Shown here piece after piece: positions 1 to 9,052 of a stretch of 64,000 bases of DNA. The stretch comes from Stenotrophomonas sp. 364. Lineage in GTDB: Bacteria > Pseudomonadota > Gammaproteobacteria > Xanthomonadales > Xanthomonadaceae. Where the stretch lies: the NCBI RefSeq assembly GCF_009832905.1, contig NZ_CP047135.1:784001-848000 (forward strand), in the 5' to 3' direction. The notes below the pieces were generated by a model. The model saw nothing but the letters and a program-made list of their open reading frames with translations, searched no databases and was not told the origin of the DNA. The position numbers and the translations under genes were made by a program. Every line of letters starts with the position of its first letter. The stretch's first letter is position 1.

Positions 1-1251
1 GCCCAGCCGCGCGTACAGGTCCAGCGCGGCGCCCAGCTGGTCTTCGTAATGCTCGATGGCGCAGCCGGTCTCATGGTGGCCGATCAGGTGCACGCCCTTC
101 CTGGCGCCGTAGGCCGACAGCGCCTCGATATCGAAGTCGGCCGTTGGCCGGGTGAAGTCGAAGTCGTAGCCGTTGCCCACCCAGTTACCGTCCCAGCCGG
201 GGTTCCAGCCTTCCACCAGCACGCCACGGAAGCCGTGCGCGGAGGCGAAGTCGATGACTTTTTTCGTCTTGGCGGTGGTGGCCGCATGCCGGGGCCCGGT
301 GGCCCAGCTTTCGTGGTCCAGGTGCATCGACCACCACACCCCCAGGTACTTGGACGGCTTCACCCAGCTCACATCCCCCAGCGCGTTGGGTTCGTTGAGA
401 TTGAGGATCAGGTCCGATTCCAACAGCCCACCGGCGCGATCGCTGATCTGCAGGGTGCGCCACGGCGTATCGAAGGGCAGGCTGCGGCGTACCTTCCAGC
501 CCTCTGCCGACGGCGACAGCTGCGCGCGCAGGCGCTGGCCGTCGGTGCGGCGCAGCCACATGCCCGCATAGTCGACCAGGGCGGCCTCATGGATGGCGAT
601 GTGCAGGCCGTCTTTGCTGCGCAGGGTGATCGGGGTATGCACCAGCGGCACCTGGTCCAGTGGCGTGCGCTGGTACAGGTACTCGTAGTGGATCGGCTCG
701 CCGGCCGGAATCCACCAGGCGGTGGCGGCCGGGGCGATCGCAAATTCGGTCAGTTCGTCGTCGATGATCGCCTCGCGCAGGCCGGGCTGCGTGGGGAAGC
801 GGTAGCGGAAGCCCACGCCGTCATCGAACGCGCGGAACACCACCTCGAAGCGGCGCTTGGCCCCACTGCGCTCGCCCAGCTGCACCACCACTTCGTTGTA
901 GTGGCTGCGCACCCGGCGGCGCTCGCCCCAGGGCTGTTCCCAGGTCTCATCGAACGTACGCGCGTGCTGGCCGAGCACCTCCAGGTCGCGGTCGAGCCGG
1001 CCATCGCGCAGCTGGAAGCCCAACCGCGACGGCGCCACCACCGTGTCACCCAAGCGTTCCACCTGGTAGCTGGGGGTGCCGCCATCAAGCTGCACCGACA
1101 CCCGCAGTACCTTGCCAGGCGACGCCACGCTGGCCACCGTGACCGGTTCGGCGGCCGCGCCGAAGGCCAGCAGAAGCGCGGCGGCAGCCAGCCAGGGCAG
1201 GCCGGTGGTGGTGCGTGATCCACGCGGTGAATGCGGCTGTTTTGTCGGCAT
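1..1251 (-). CDS. GH97 family alpha-glucosidase, partial (C-terminus off the left edge)
   Basis: Hydrolyses alpha-linked glucans or maltodextrins, probably in the periplasm. The first 417 codons are present; the reading frame runs off the left edge without a stop. The start at 1251 (MPTKQPHSPRG) has a strong GGGAGGGG Shine-Dalgarno and is followed by a hydrophobic export signal (about residues 17-35). The N-terminal domain carries the family-typical stretch WEQPWGERRRVRSHYNE. The barrel shows GVLVEGWNPGWDGNW followed by LIGHHETG (H392-H393-E394-T395), matching GH97 (SusB-type) enzymes. Full members are about 650-700 residues, so roughly 250 residues are missing here. It is divergent from the six-hairpin glycosidase gene at 1526, and the whole block looks like a maltodextrin utilisation locus. 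Whether it inverts or retains configuration depends on catalytic residues not in the window. Confidence 0.85.
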   Translation of the reverse strand, partial: MPTKQPHSPRGSRTTTGLPWLAAAALLLAFGAAAEPVTVASVASPGKVLRVSVQLDGGTPSYQVERLGDTVVAPSRLGFQLRDGRLDRDLEVLGQHARTFDETWEQPWGERRRVRSHYNEVVVQLGERSGAKRRFEVVFRAFDDGVGFRYRFPTQPGLREAIIDDELTEFAIAPAATAWWIPAGEPIHYEYLYQRTPLDQVPLVHTPITLRSKDGLHIAIHEAALVDYAGMWLRRTDGQRLRAQLSPSAEGWKVRRSLPFDTPWRTLQISDRAGGLLESDLILNLNEPNALGDVSWVKPSKYLGVWWSMHLDHESWATGPRHAATTAKTKKVIDFASAHGFRGVLVEGWNPGWDGNWVGNGYDFDFTRPTADFDIEALSAYGARKGVHLIGHHETGCAIEHYEDQLGAALDLYARLG

Positions 1252-1525
1252 TTTCCCCTCCCAAGGCGGCCGTTGTCTGGCTCGGACTATAGCCACGCCG
1301 TCCCGGTCGTCCCGCCGCTGCGCCATGAATACGTATGCAAGGCGGCGCGCACCGGAGCCTGCCGTCTACCATGGGGCCAGGCACCCTGGGAGGGGGCCGC
1401 GCGCGCAACGCCACACCGGTGCACAGACCGGGAGGTGCCGACCTTGGCCGGCACCGTGCGTTGCGTAACCACAACGCGTGCAAAGAGGGAGGGAGGCGCC
1501 GGGCGCAAGCCGGGTAGCCGCTTCG
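1252..1525. promoter_or_regulatory. Divergent intergenic region of the maltodextrin locus
   Basis: These 274 bp separate the GH97 gene from the glycosidase-transporter-amylase operon. On the minus strand TATAGT (1291-1286) is a plausible -10 for the GH97 gene. An 8-bp palindrome with a central CG, atacgtat (1329-1336), resembles the core of a LacI-family operator but lacks a second copy nearby, so it is only suggestive. No coding region is convincing here. Confidence 0.35.
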
Positions 1526-3727
1526 ATGCTGAAGATGATCTGCCTGACCGCTGCCCTTGGGCTGGCGCTGGGTTCGACCGCAACCGCGGCGGACCTGACC
1601 TTCGACGGCCGCACCGCGCGCGCCGACACGGCCGCCGATGGCGGCTTCCGCCTGCGGGCCGCCGGCCAGACGGTGGCCATTGCCGCCCCGCCGATGCGCA
1701 GCCGCACCGACAGCGTGCTGTTCGATGCCTTGTTCGCGCTGGCCCAGCAGGAGATGGACGCCGACCGCGTGGCTGCGATCCGCGACCCGGCCTTCAACCA
1801 AGGCAACCCGGTGCCGTGCGACTGCTTCCAGACCGGCGAGCGCTGGCCCTACGTGTGGACCCGCGATGTCAGCTTCGCAGCCGATCTGGCGCTGGCCCGG
1901 CTGGACCCGGAACGCACCCGGCAGTCGCTGCAGTTCAAGCTGTCGCCCGCGCGCGACGGGCACACCCCCGGGCTGTTAGTGGCCCAGGACACCGGCTCCG
2001 GCGGGAGCTGGCCGATCAGCAGCGACCGGGTGGTGTGGTTCCTGGCTGCACGCCACCTGCTGGATGACCCGGCGTTCGCCGAGCAGACCTGGCAGGCGCT
2101 GCAGGCCACGCTGGCGCAGGACCGCGCAGCGGTGTTCGATGCGCGCATCGGCCTGTACCGCGGCGAGACGTCGTTCCTGGACTGGCGCGAACAGACCTAC
2201 CCGGACTGGACCCGTCAGGACGTGCGCTTCATCGGCGACTCCTTCGCGTTGTCCACCAACGTGCTGCACTACCAGGCGCTGCGCCTGGCCGAGCAGCTGG
2301 CGCGCACCCGCGGTGACGCCCGCGCCAGCGAGTACGCCGGCTGGGCCGACGCGTTGGCCACGCAGATCGACGCGCGCTTCTGGCGCGATGATGCCGGTAT
2401 GTACATGAGCTACATCGGCGAGGCCGCGCACCCGGTGCCTTATGCCAAATACGACTTGCTTGCGCTCTCGCTGGGCGTGCTGGCCGACGTGTTCCCGGCC
2501 GACCGCGCCCGCCGTGCGCTGGCTGCCTACCCGGCGGTGGAAGGCGGCAGCCCGGTCGTGTGGCCGCAGGAAGCGCAGCAGCCGATTTACCACAACCGCG
2601 CGGTCTGGCCCTTCGTCAGTGCGTATTCGCTGCGCGCCGCGCGCCGGCTGGACGATGCCGCACGCATCCAGCTGGAGATCGAATCGCTGATGCGTGGCAG
2701 CGCGCTGGCCGGTTCCAACATGGAAAACTACGAGATGCGCCGCCTGGCCGTGCATGTCGACGAGGGCGCGTTGAGCGGCCCGGTGGTCAATTCGCCGCGC
2801 CAGCTGTGGTCGGTGGCCGGCTACCTGTCGATGGTGCTGGAAGGCGTGTTCGGCGTGGAGGCCGACGGCACGGTGGCCCCCAAACTTCCGACCGCGCTGG
2901 TACCGCAACTGTTCGGTGCGCGACGCAGTATCGAACTGGACGACGGCCAGCGCCGCTACATCCTCACGCGCCCGCGCACGCTGGACGGCGACCTGCTGGT
3001 GGCAAAGAAGATCGTGCGCCGGGGCAACACGGTCACCGTGCATCTGGCGACCCAGGCCGCCCGCGGTAGCGCCGAGCCGCGCCCGGTTGCGTCCGGATCT
3101 GCAACCGCCTACGCCCCTGCCACGCCCGCCGCACCGACACCCACCGCACGCGGCACGGCATGGTCGATTGCGATCCCGGCCAACCACGTGCTGTGGCGGG
3201 ATGGTCGCCCGGTAACGGGCGCCTCGCCGCTGCTGCTCACCGACGACGGCCACCAGCACTGTCTGAGCTTCACCCGCCGCGAGGGTGCGCTCGAATCGCT
3301 GCACAGCCCGACGACCTGCATCGGGCCGCAGCAGCGTCTGCGCGGTGCCACCACGTGGAGCTGGACTGCCACTCACCCCACCCGGGTACGCGTACGCCTG
3401 CGCTACGACAACCCCAATGGCCCCATCAACACCGGCGTGACCGCTGCGGTGAAACAGCTGGTGATGCAGTGCCCGGGCCAGCCGGTGCAGCGTGCCAGCG
3501 TGGCGATGCCGCATAGCGTGGGTCCGCAGGATTCCACCGCCGCCGAATTCGACCTGCCCGGCGGGCGTTGTCGGTTCGCGCTGGAAGAGGGCTTCAACAT
3601 GAGCGCACTGGCGCACTTTGCCACCTACAACGGCGGCAAGGGCGGGCGCGACGGCGTGCTCAACCAGGCTACGGTCAGCGCGCTGCTGATCGCGCCGATT
3701 GCCGCCACCGACGGGGATGCACGATGA
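1526..3727 (+). CDS. Exported six-hairpin glycosidase-like protein
   Basis: Predicted (alpha/alpha)6-barrel glycosidase of 733 residues, probably acting on maltodextrins in the periplasm. The chosen start gives a clean Sec signal (MLKMICLTAALGLALGSTATAA); a longer frame opens 16 codons earlier but places the signal internally. Residues about 95-420 carry six-hairpin-type motifs, including WPYVWTRDVSFAADL (from W107), a HNRAVWPF stretch and NMENYE. The last ~200 residues look like a beta-rich C-terminal domain. I cannot assign a CAZy family; GH15-like or another six-hairpin family are both possible. Its stop overlaps the transporter start by 4 bp (ATGA), and genes on both sides are alpha-glucan enzymes, which is the main basis for the substrate guess. 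Confidence 0.7.
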   Translation: MLKMICLTAALGLALGSTATAADLTFDGRTARADTAADGGFRLRAAGQTVAIAAPPMRSRTDSVLFDALFALAQQEMDADRVAAIRDPAFNQGNPVPCDCFQTGERWPYVWTRDVSFAADLALARLDPERTRQSLQFKLSPARDGHTPGLLVAQDTGSGGSWPISSDRVVWFLAARHLLDDPAFAEQTWQALQATLAQDRAAVFDARIGLYRGETSFLDWREQTYPDWTRQDVRFIGDSFALSTNVLHYQALRLAEQLARTRGDARASEYAGWADALATQIDARFWRDDAGMYMSYIGEAAHPVPYAKYDLLALSLGVLADVFPADRARRALAAYPAVEGGSPVVWPQEAQQPIYHNRAVWPFVSAYSLRAARRLDDAARIQLEIESLMRGSALAGSNMENYEMRRLAVHVDEGALSGPVVNSPRQLWSVAGYLSMVLEGVFGVEADGTVAPKLPTALVPQLFGARRSIELDDGQRRYILTRPRTLDGDLLVAKKIVRRGNTVTVHLATQAARGSAEPRPVASGSATAYAPATPAAPTPTARGTAWSIAIPANHVLWRDGRPVTGASPLLLTDDGHQHCLSFTRREGALESLHSPTTCIGPQQRLRGATTWSWTATHPTRVRVRLRYDNPNGPINTGVTAAVKQLVMQCPGQPVQRASVAMPHSVGPQDSTAAEFDLPGGRCRFALEEGFNMSALAHFATYNGGKGGRDGVLNQATVSALLIAPIAATDGDAR

Positions 3728-5211
3728 GCCGCCCCGACAAGCCCACGCTGTCGTTCTGGCAGATCTGGAACATGTGCTTCGGCTTCATGGGCATCCAGTT
3801 CGGGTTCGCGCTGCAGAACGCAAATGCCAGCCGCATCTTCGAAACCCTCGGTGCACCGATGGATGCCGTGCCCGGGCTGTGGATCGCCGCGCCGCTGACC
3901 GGGTTGCTGGTGCAGCCGGTGATCGGCTACTGGTCCGACCGCACCTGGACCCGCTGGGGCCGGCGTCGCCCTTACTTCATGATCGGCGCGGTGCTGACCA
4001 CGCTGGCGCTGCTGGTGATGCCCAACTCGCCCACGCTGTGGATCGCCGCCGGCACGTTATGGGTACTGGACGCATCCATCAATGTGTCGATGGAGCCCTT
4101 CCGGGCTTTCGTCGGCGACCAACTCGCGCCGCGCCAACGGCCGACCGGCTACGCCATGCAGAGTTTCTTCATCGGCATCGGCGCGATCGTGGCCAGCTTC
4201 CTGCCCTTCGTACTGGCGCACTTCGGCGTGGCCAACACCGCCGGGCCAGGGCAGGTGCCCGACACCGTGCGCTATGCGTTCTACGTGGGCGCGGTGGTGC
4301 TGCTCGCGGCGATCTGCTGGACGGTGTTCAGCACCCGCGAGTACGCGCCGGCCGAGCTGGCCGCGTTCGCCGATGCCGAGCCGCCCGCGCACCAGACCGC
4401 TGCCGCCGTGCGCGGGCCGGCGCCCTGGCACCAGGCGGCGCTGTGGCTGGGGGTGGGCGTGGTACTGGCCGGGCTCATCGCCTGGCGCCAGGGCGACAAG
4501 ATGCTGTACGTGCTGGCCGGCCTGTGTGCCGCCTACGGCGTGCTGCTGGGCCTGGCGCGGGTGCTGCCCGGCACCCACATGCTGGCGCAGATCGTGGGCG
4601 ACCTGCGCACCATGCCGACCACCATGCGGCGGCTGGCCTGGGTGCAGTTCTTCTCGTGGTTCGCGCTGTTTGCGATGTGGATCTTCACCACCCGCGCGGT
4701 GGCTGGCGTCCACTTCGGTGCGACCGAGACCGAGTCTGCGGCCTACAATGAAGGCGCCAACTGGGTGGGCGTGCTGTTCGGGGCCTACAACGGCTTCGCG
4801 GCGCTGGCAGCACTGCTGATTCCGCCGATGGTACGCGCGCTGGGGCTGCGCTGGAGCCATCTGCTCAACCTGTGGCTGGGCGGCGCGGGACTGATCTCGA
4901 TGATGTTCATCGACGATCCCCGCTGGCTGCTGCTGTCGATGGTCGGCGTGGGCTTTGCCTGGGCCTCGATCCTGTCGTTGCCGTACGCACTGCTGTCCGA
5001 CAGCGTGCCGGCGGCCAAGATGGGCGTGTACATGGGCATCTTCAATTTCTTCATCGTGATCCCGCAGCTGGTGGCCGCCAGCGCGCTCGGCTTCGCCCTG
5101 CGTGCCTGGCTGGGTGGCCAGCCCATGCATGTGCTGGTGCTGGGCGGCTGCAGCCTGCTGGTGGCCGGTCTGTGCGTACTGCGGGTTCCGTCCCGTCCGG
5201 AGGTGGTGTGA
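3724..5211 (+). CDS. MFS/GPH-type maltose or maltodextrin transporter
   Basis: Twelve-helix inner-membrane sugar:cation symporter of 495 residues. It has the N-terminal signature FGFMGIQFGFALQNANASRIFETLGA and the loop SDRTWTRWGRRRPYF, typical of the SLC45/GPH-like proteins next to alpha-glucosidases in Xanthomonadaceae and Caulobacter. The start ATG overlaps the upstream stop (ATGA, 3724-3727), and its own stop overlaps the amylase start (TGATG at 5211), so the three genes are translationally coupled. The likely job is import of maltose or short maltodextrins released by the neighbouring enzymes; the exact substrate is inferred from context. Confidence 0.85.
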   Translation: MSRPDKPTLSFWQIWNMCFGFMGIQFGFALQNANASRIFETLGAPMDAVPGLWIAAPLTGLLVQPVIGYWSDRTWTRWGRRRPYFMIGAVLTTLALLVMPNSPTLWIAAGTLWVLDASINVSMEPFRAFVGDQLAPRQRPTGYAMQSFFIGIGAIVASFLPFVLAHFGVANTAGPGQVPDTVRYAFYVGAVVLLAAICWTVFSTREYAPAELAAFADAEPPAHQTAAAVRGPAPWHQAALWLGVGVVLAGLIAWRQGDKMLYVLAGLCAAYGVLLGLARVLPGTHMLAQIVGDLRTMPTTMRRLAWVQFFSWFALFAMWIFTTRAVAGVHFGATETESAAYNEGANWVGVLFGAYNGFAALAALLIPPMVRALGLRWSHLLNLWLGGAGLISMMFIDDPRWLLLSMVGVGFAWASILSLPYALLSDSVPAAKMGVYMGIFNFFIVIPQLVAASALGFALRAWLGGQPMHVLVLGGCSLLVAGLCVLRVPSRPEVV

Positions 5212-6926
5212 TGCGTGGTGCGTTGTCTGTTGCTGTCCTGCTTGTTCTTTCCGCCGGCCAGGCCATGGCCGGACCACGCCCGGACTACATCGGTACCACC
5301 GAGCCGTTCGCCAGCGATGCGGTGTACTTCGTGGTCACCGACCGCTTCGTCAACGGCGATCCGTCCAACGACCACCGCGACCAGGGCGGCAAACACCGCA
5401 CCTTCGACATCCCGGTGCCGTGCCCGGACAAGGTGGACGGCAACATCGGCTACCTGGGCGGTGATTTCAAGGGCGTGCTGGACAATGCCGACTACATCCG
5501 CAAACTGGGCTTCGGCGCTGTGTGGATCACCCCGATCGTGGACAACCCCGACGAGGCGTTCACCGGCAGCAAGCCGATCAGTTGCACCAGCACCCTGACC
5601 GACCGCGGCAAGACTGGTTACCACGGCTACTGGGGCGTCAATTTCTACACGCTGGACGAGCACCTGCCCAGCGCCGACCTGGACTTCGCCGGGCTCACGC
5701 GCGGCCTGCACGCGGCCAAGCTGAAGGTGGTGCTGGACATCGTGGGCAACCACGGGTCGCCGGCCTGGACCATGCCCACGCGCCAGCCGCAGTTCGGCCA
5801 GATCTTCGACAAGGACGGCACCCTGGTCGCCGACCACCAGAACCTGCCGCCGCAGCAGCTGGACCCGCAGCACAACCGGCTGCATGCGTTCTACAACAAC
5901 ACCGGCCCGGTCGACGGCAAGCACGGCTCGGTCTTCGACGGCAACCTGGCCGAACTGTCCGATTTCAACGAACACAACCCGGCGGTGATGGACTACCTGG
6001 TGGGCGCCTACCTACAGTGGACCGCGCAAGGCGTGGACGCGCTGCGCATCGACACCATCGGCTGGCTGCCGCACACGTGGTGGCACGAATTCGTGGGCCG
6101 CATCCGCGCCGCGCACCCGGGCTTGTTCATGTTCGGCGAGGCGTTTGATTACGACGCCCGCAAGATCGCCGAGCACACCTGGCCGGCCAACGCCAACGTC
6201 AGCGTGCTGGATTTTCCGCTGCGCGGCGCGCTGTCGTCGGTATTCGGCAAGGAGCAGAAGGGCTTTGAGACCCTGGCCGAACCGCTGCACCTGGTGGGCG
6301 GCCCGTACGCCAACCCGTATGAGCTGATGAGCTTCTACGACAACCACGACATGGCCCGCCTGGACGCCACCGACGCCGGCTTCATCGACGCGCACAACTG
6401 GCTGTTCACCGCGCGTGGCATTCCGGTGCTGTACTACGGCTCGGAAACCGGCTTCATGCGCGGCCGTGCCGAGCACGCCGGCAACCGCGCCTACTTCGGC
6501 CAGCCGCGCGTGGATGCCGCGCCGCAGAGCCCGATCTTCGGCCCGCTGCAGCGCATTGCCACCCTGCGCGAGGCGACCCCGGCGCTGCAGCGCGGCCTGC
6601 AGGTCAATGAGCGCTTGCAGGGCGACGAAGCGGTGTTCTTCCGCGTGCTGCAGCATGGCGACACCACCCAGACCGCGCTGGTGCTGCTCAACAAGGGGGG
6701 CACCGCGCGCAGCATGGAGGTTCGTCGCTATCTGCAGCCGGGCCAGTGGCGCGACGCGTTGGACGGGGGCAGCCAGCAGGTAACCGGCAGCCTGAAAGCC
6801 ACGGTGCCCGCGCACGGGGTCAAGGTGTTTGTGCTGGACGCCCCGGTGAAGCAGCAGGACCTGCAGGCCGAACTGCAGCGCGCCGTCGCCGACCAGCAGG
6901 CGCGCAGCGCACGCCTGGCCCGCTGA
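5211..6926 (+). CDS. Exported GH13 alpha-amylase / cyclomaltodextrinase-like enzyme
   Basis: Alpha-amylase family hydrolase, 571 residues, with a Sec signal (MRGALSVAVLLVLSAGQAMA), so periplasmic or secreted. The GH13 conserved regions are all visible: KVVLDIVGNH (region I), GVDALRID with nucleophile D281, FMFGEAF with acid/base E310, and SFYDNHD with stabiliser D380. A C-terminal beta domain follows. It is the last gene of the operon and shares one base with the transporter stop. The downstream 24 bp end in a GTAG palindrome pair that could act on the mRNA end. Specificity (starch, cyclodextrin or maltodextrin) cannot be read from the motifs. Confidence 0.9.
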   Translation: MRGALSVAVLLVLSAGQAMAGPRPDYIGTTEPFASDAVYFVVTDRFVNGDPSNDHRDQGGKHRTFDIPVPCPDKVDGNIGYLGGDFKGVLDNADYIRKLGFGAVWITPIVDNPDEAFTGSKPISCTSTLTDRGKTGYHGYWGVNFYTLDEHLPSADLDFAGLTRGLHAAKLKVVLDIVGNHGSPAWTMPTRQPQFGQIFDKDGTLVADHQNLPPQQLDPQHNRLHAFYNNTGPVDGKHGSVFDGNLAELSDFNEHNPAVMDYLVGAYLQWTAQGVDALRIDTIGWLPHTWWHEFVGRIRAAHPGLFMFGEAFDYDARKIAEHTWPANANVSVLDFPLRGALSSVFGKEQKGFETLAEPLHLVGGPYANPYELMSFYDNHDMARLDATDAGFIDAHNWLFTARGIPVLYYGSETGFMRGRAEHAGNRAYFGQPRVDAAPQSPIFGPLQRIATLREATPALQRGLQVNERLQGDEAVFFRVLQHGDTTQTALVLLNKGGTARSMEVRRYLQPGQWRDALDGGSQQVTGSLKATVPAHGVKVFVLDAPVKQQDLQAELQRAVADQQARSARLAR

Positions 6927-6939
6927 GCGGTCCGAAACG

Positions 6940-7011
6940 GTAGTGCCGGCCGCTGGCCGGCTCGCGGGATACTGTGGTGCGATCGGCATGCCGGCCAGCG
7001 GCCGGCACTAC
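6940..7011. repeat. SMAG-type GTAG palindromic repeat pair
   Basis: Two inverted copies of a short palindrome. The left copy starts gtagtgccggccgctggccg (6940) and the right copy is its complement ending in ctac at 7011. Each can form a hairpin of its own and the two can pair into one long stem. The GTAG head and the GGCCGG stem fit the SMAG elements known from Stenotrophomonas. A near-identical pair occurs at 45952-46020. Confidence 0.8.
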
Positions 7012-7050
7012 CGGTACAATTCGGGCCCGCCACGCCCCGATAGGTTGCCC

Positions 7051-7431
7051 ATGACCGAACTGCCCCCGCAAACGCCGATCGAAACCCTGCTGCAGTCCGC
7101 GATGGACGGCCAGTTGCCGATCGGGTTGTTCATGAAGGCCTTCGTGGCCTCCGAGGTGATGCTGCTCACCGGCAGCCTGGTCACCGCCGACGGCAGCGGG
7201 TTCGACCCGTTGCTGTTCGACAAGCAGGGCGTGCTGCACGTGGCGGTGTTCACCGATATGGCGCGGGTGGGGTTCCACAGCCAGCAGGCGCCGCACACGA
7301 TTCGGATGCAGATGCTGGAGGTGCTCAAGCGCGTGCCCGGCGGCTACGGCGTGGTGGTCAATCCGGGGACGCGGCTGGGGCTGGAACTGTCGGCGGCGGG
7401 GATCGGCGAGATTTTGAAGGATTTTGGGTGA
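7051..7431 (+). CDS. SseB N-terminal-domain family protein
   Basis: Small cytoplasmic protein of 126 residues resembling the SseB N-terminal domain family (PF07179). It shows AMDGQLPIGLFMKAFVASEVMLL, then a central beta-rich part (VFTDMARVGFHSQQAPHTIRM) and the closing GYGVVVNPGTRLGLELSAAGI. The start is set at the ATG after the palindromic repeat; the frame is open further upstream but runs through the repeat and is not credible. It stands alone between the amylase operon and the KaiC-like gene. The molecular role of stand-alone SseB-like proteins is unclear, so no function is assigned. Confidence 0.7.
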   Translation: MTELPPQTPIETLLQSAMDGQLPIGLFMKAFVASEVMLLTGSLVTADGSGFDPLLFDKQGVLHVAVFTDMARVGFHSQQAPHTIRMQMLEVLKRVPGGYGVVVNPGTRLGLELSAAGIGEILKDFG

Positions 7432-7552
7432 TCGACGGCCGCTTTTTACGCGGCATCGACATTACTTAATCGGTCCTCGTCGAGAGATGCGGGTCACACA
7501 ATATCTACACAGAAGCCGTTGCTAGACTCGCCGCGTCGAAATTGGCGAACCT

Positions 7553-9052
7553 ATGCAGACACAAACTTCCCGCGTCACCACCGGCATCCAGGGCCTGGAT
7601 CAGATCCTCCGCGGCGGCTTCCCGCAAGGGCGGCTGTACCTGCTGGAAGGCCCCCCAGGCTCCGGCAAGACCACGCTGTCGCTGCAGTTCCTGCTGCAGG
7701 GGCTCAAGCAGGGCGAGCGCTGTCTGTACATCACCCTGTCCGAAACCGCCGAGGAATTGCGCGAAGTGGCCAGCGCACACGGATGGTCGCTGGAAGGGCT
7801 GCACCTGTTCGAACTGGGTTCGGCCGAGGACGCGTTGGGTAATGGCCGGCTGCAGTCGGTGCTGCACGCCTGGGAGGTTGAGCTGGATGAAACGGTCAAC
7901 CTGATCCTGGGGGAAGTGGACCGCATCCGCCCCAGTCGCGTGGTGTTTGATTCGCTGTCCGAGCTGCGCCTGCTGGCGCAGGATTCGCTGCGCTATCGTC
8001 GCCAGATCTTGGCGCTGAAGCAGTTCTTCGCGCCCAAGAGCACCACGGTGTTCCTGGTCGATGACCTCACCTCCACCGCCGAGGATCGCGACGGGCAGCT
8101 CCACAGCCTGTGCCATGGCGTGGTGTCGCTGGAACGGCTGACCCTGGACTTCGGCCCCGCCCGACGCCGCCTGCAGGTGCAGAAGCTGCGCGGCGTGGAC
8201 TTCGTGGCCGGGTACCACGACATGGTGATCCGAGGCGGTGGTCTGGAGGTGTTTCCGCGCCTGATCGCCAACCAGCACCATGACCAGTTCCACGGCAGCC
8301 CGGTCGGCAGTGGGGTGGACGAGATCGACAACCTGCTTGGCGGCGGCCCCTTGCGCGGCACCTGCACGCTGCTGACCGGCCCGGCCGGCAGCGGCAAGAC
8401 AAACGTTGCGCTTCAATACATATGGGCGGCCTGCGAGCGCGGCGAGCGCTGCTGCATATTCGAGTTTGACGAGCGCGTTGGCACACTGCTGGCACGCGCC
8501 CGCGCGCTGGACATCGACCTGCACCGGCACCTGGACGCGGGCCTGCTGGAGATCATCCAGATGGACCCTGCCGACATCTCGCCCGGCGAATTTGCCTGGA
8601 ACATCCAGAAGGCGGTCGAGGAGCGCGGCTGCAGCGTGTTGCTGATCGACAGCCTCAACGGATATGTGGCGGCCATGCCGCAGGAAAAGCAGCTGATGTT
8701 GCAGCTGCACGAGCTGCTCTCCTACCTCAACCAGAAGGGCGTGGTGACCTTCCTGGTCAACCCGCAGCATGGTCTGGTCGGCACCATGTCCACGGGAAAT
8801 CTCAACGTGTCCTACATTGCCGACGCGGTGATCCTGTTCCGCTTCTTCGAAGCGAAGGGACGGATCCGTAAGGCAATCTCGGTGATCAAGAACCGGGGGG
8901 GCGGGCACGAGGACACCATCCGCGAGCTCAAGATAGACGGCCGGGGGCTCTCGCTGAGCAGCCCGCTGAAGGAGTTCAGGGGCATCCTGACCGGAACCCC
9001 GGAATTCGTGGGTGACAGTGCAGCGCTGCTGAGTCATCCGTATGCCGGATGA
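7553..9052 (+). CDS. KaiC-like double RecA-domain ATPase
   Basis: RAD55/KaiC-family ATPase of 499 residues with two tandem P-loop domains. The first has GPPGSGKT (G33-T40) and a Walker B-like VVFDSLSELR; the second has GPAGSGKT (276-283) and VLLIDSLNGY. Each domain begins with the KaiC-type GIxxLDxxLxGG motif. There is no kaiA or kaiB, so a clock role is not implied. In non-cyanobacteria such proteins sit with sensor kinases and are thought to tune signalling by phosphorylation or oligomerisation. The next gene, a hybrid histidine kinase, overlaps its 3' end by 11 bp, which points to a shared signalling function. Confidence 0.9.
   Translation: MQTQTSRVTTGIQGLDQILRGGFPQGRLYLLEGPPGSGKTTLSLQFLLQGLKQGERCLYITLSETAEELREVASAHGWSLEGLHLFELGSAEDALGNGRLQSVLHAWEVELDETVNLILGEVDRIRPSRVVFDSLSELRLLAQDSLRYRRQILALKQFFAPKSTTVFLVDDLTSTAEDRDGQLHSLCHGVVSLERLTLDFGPARRRLQVQKLRGVDFVAGYHDMVIRGGGLEVFPRLIANQHHDQFHGSPVGSGVDEIDNLLGGGPLRGTCTLLTGPAGSGKTNVALQYIWAACERGERCCIFEFDERVGTLLARARALDIDLHRHLDAGLLEIIQMDPADISPGEFAWNIQKAVEERGCSVLLIDSLNGYVAAMPQEKQLMLQLHELLSYLNQKGVVTFLVNPQHGLVGTMSTGNLNVSYIADAVILFRFFEAKGRIRKAISVIKNRGGGHEDTIRELKIDGRGLSLSSPLKEFRGILTGTPEFVGDSAALLSHPYAG

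Noticed and set aside
7553..9052. Reading the KaiC-like gene as part of a circadian clock
   Set aside because: No kaiA or kaiB gene is present and the gene is coupled to a histidine kinase instead.
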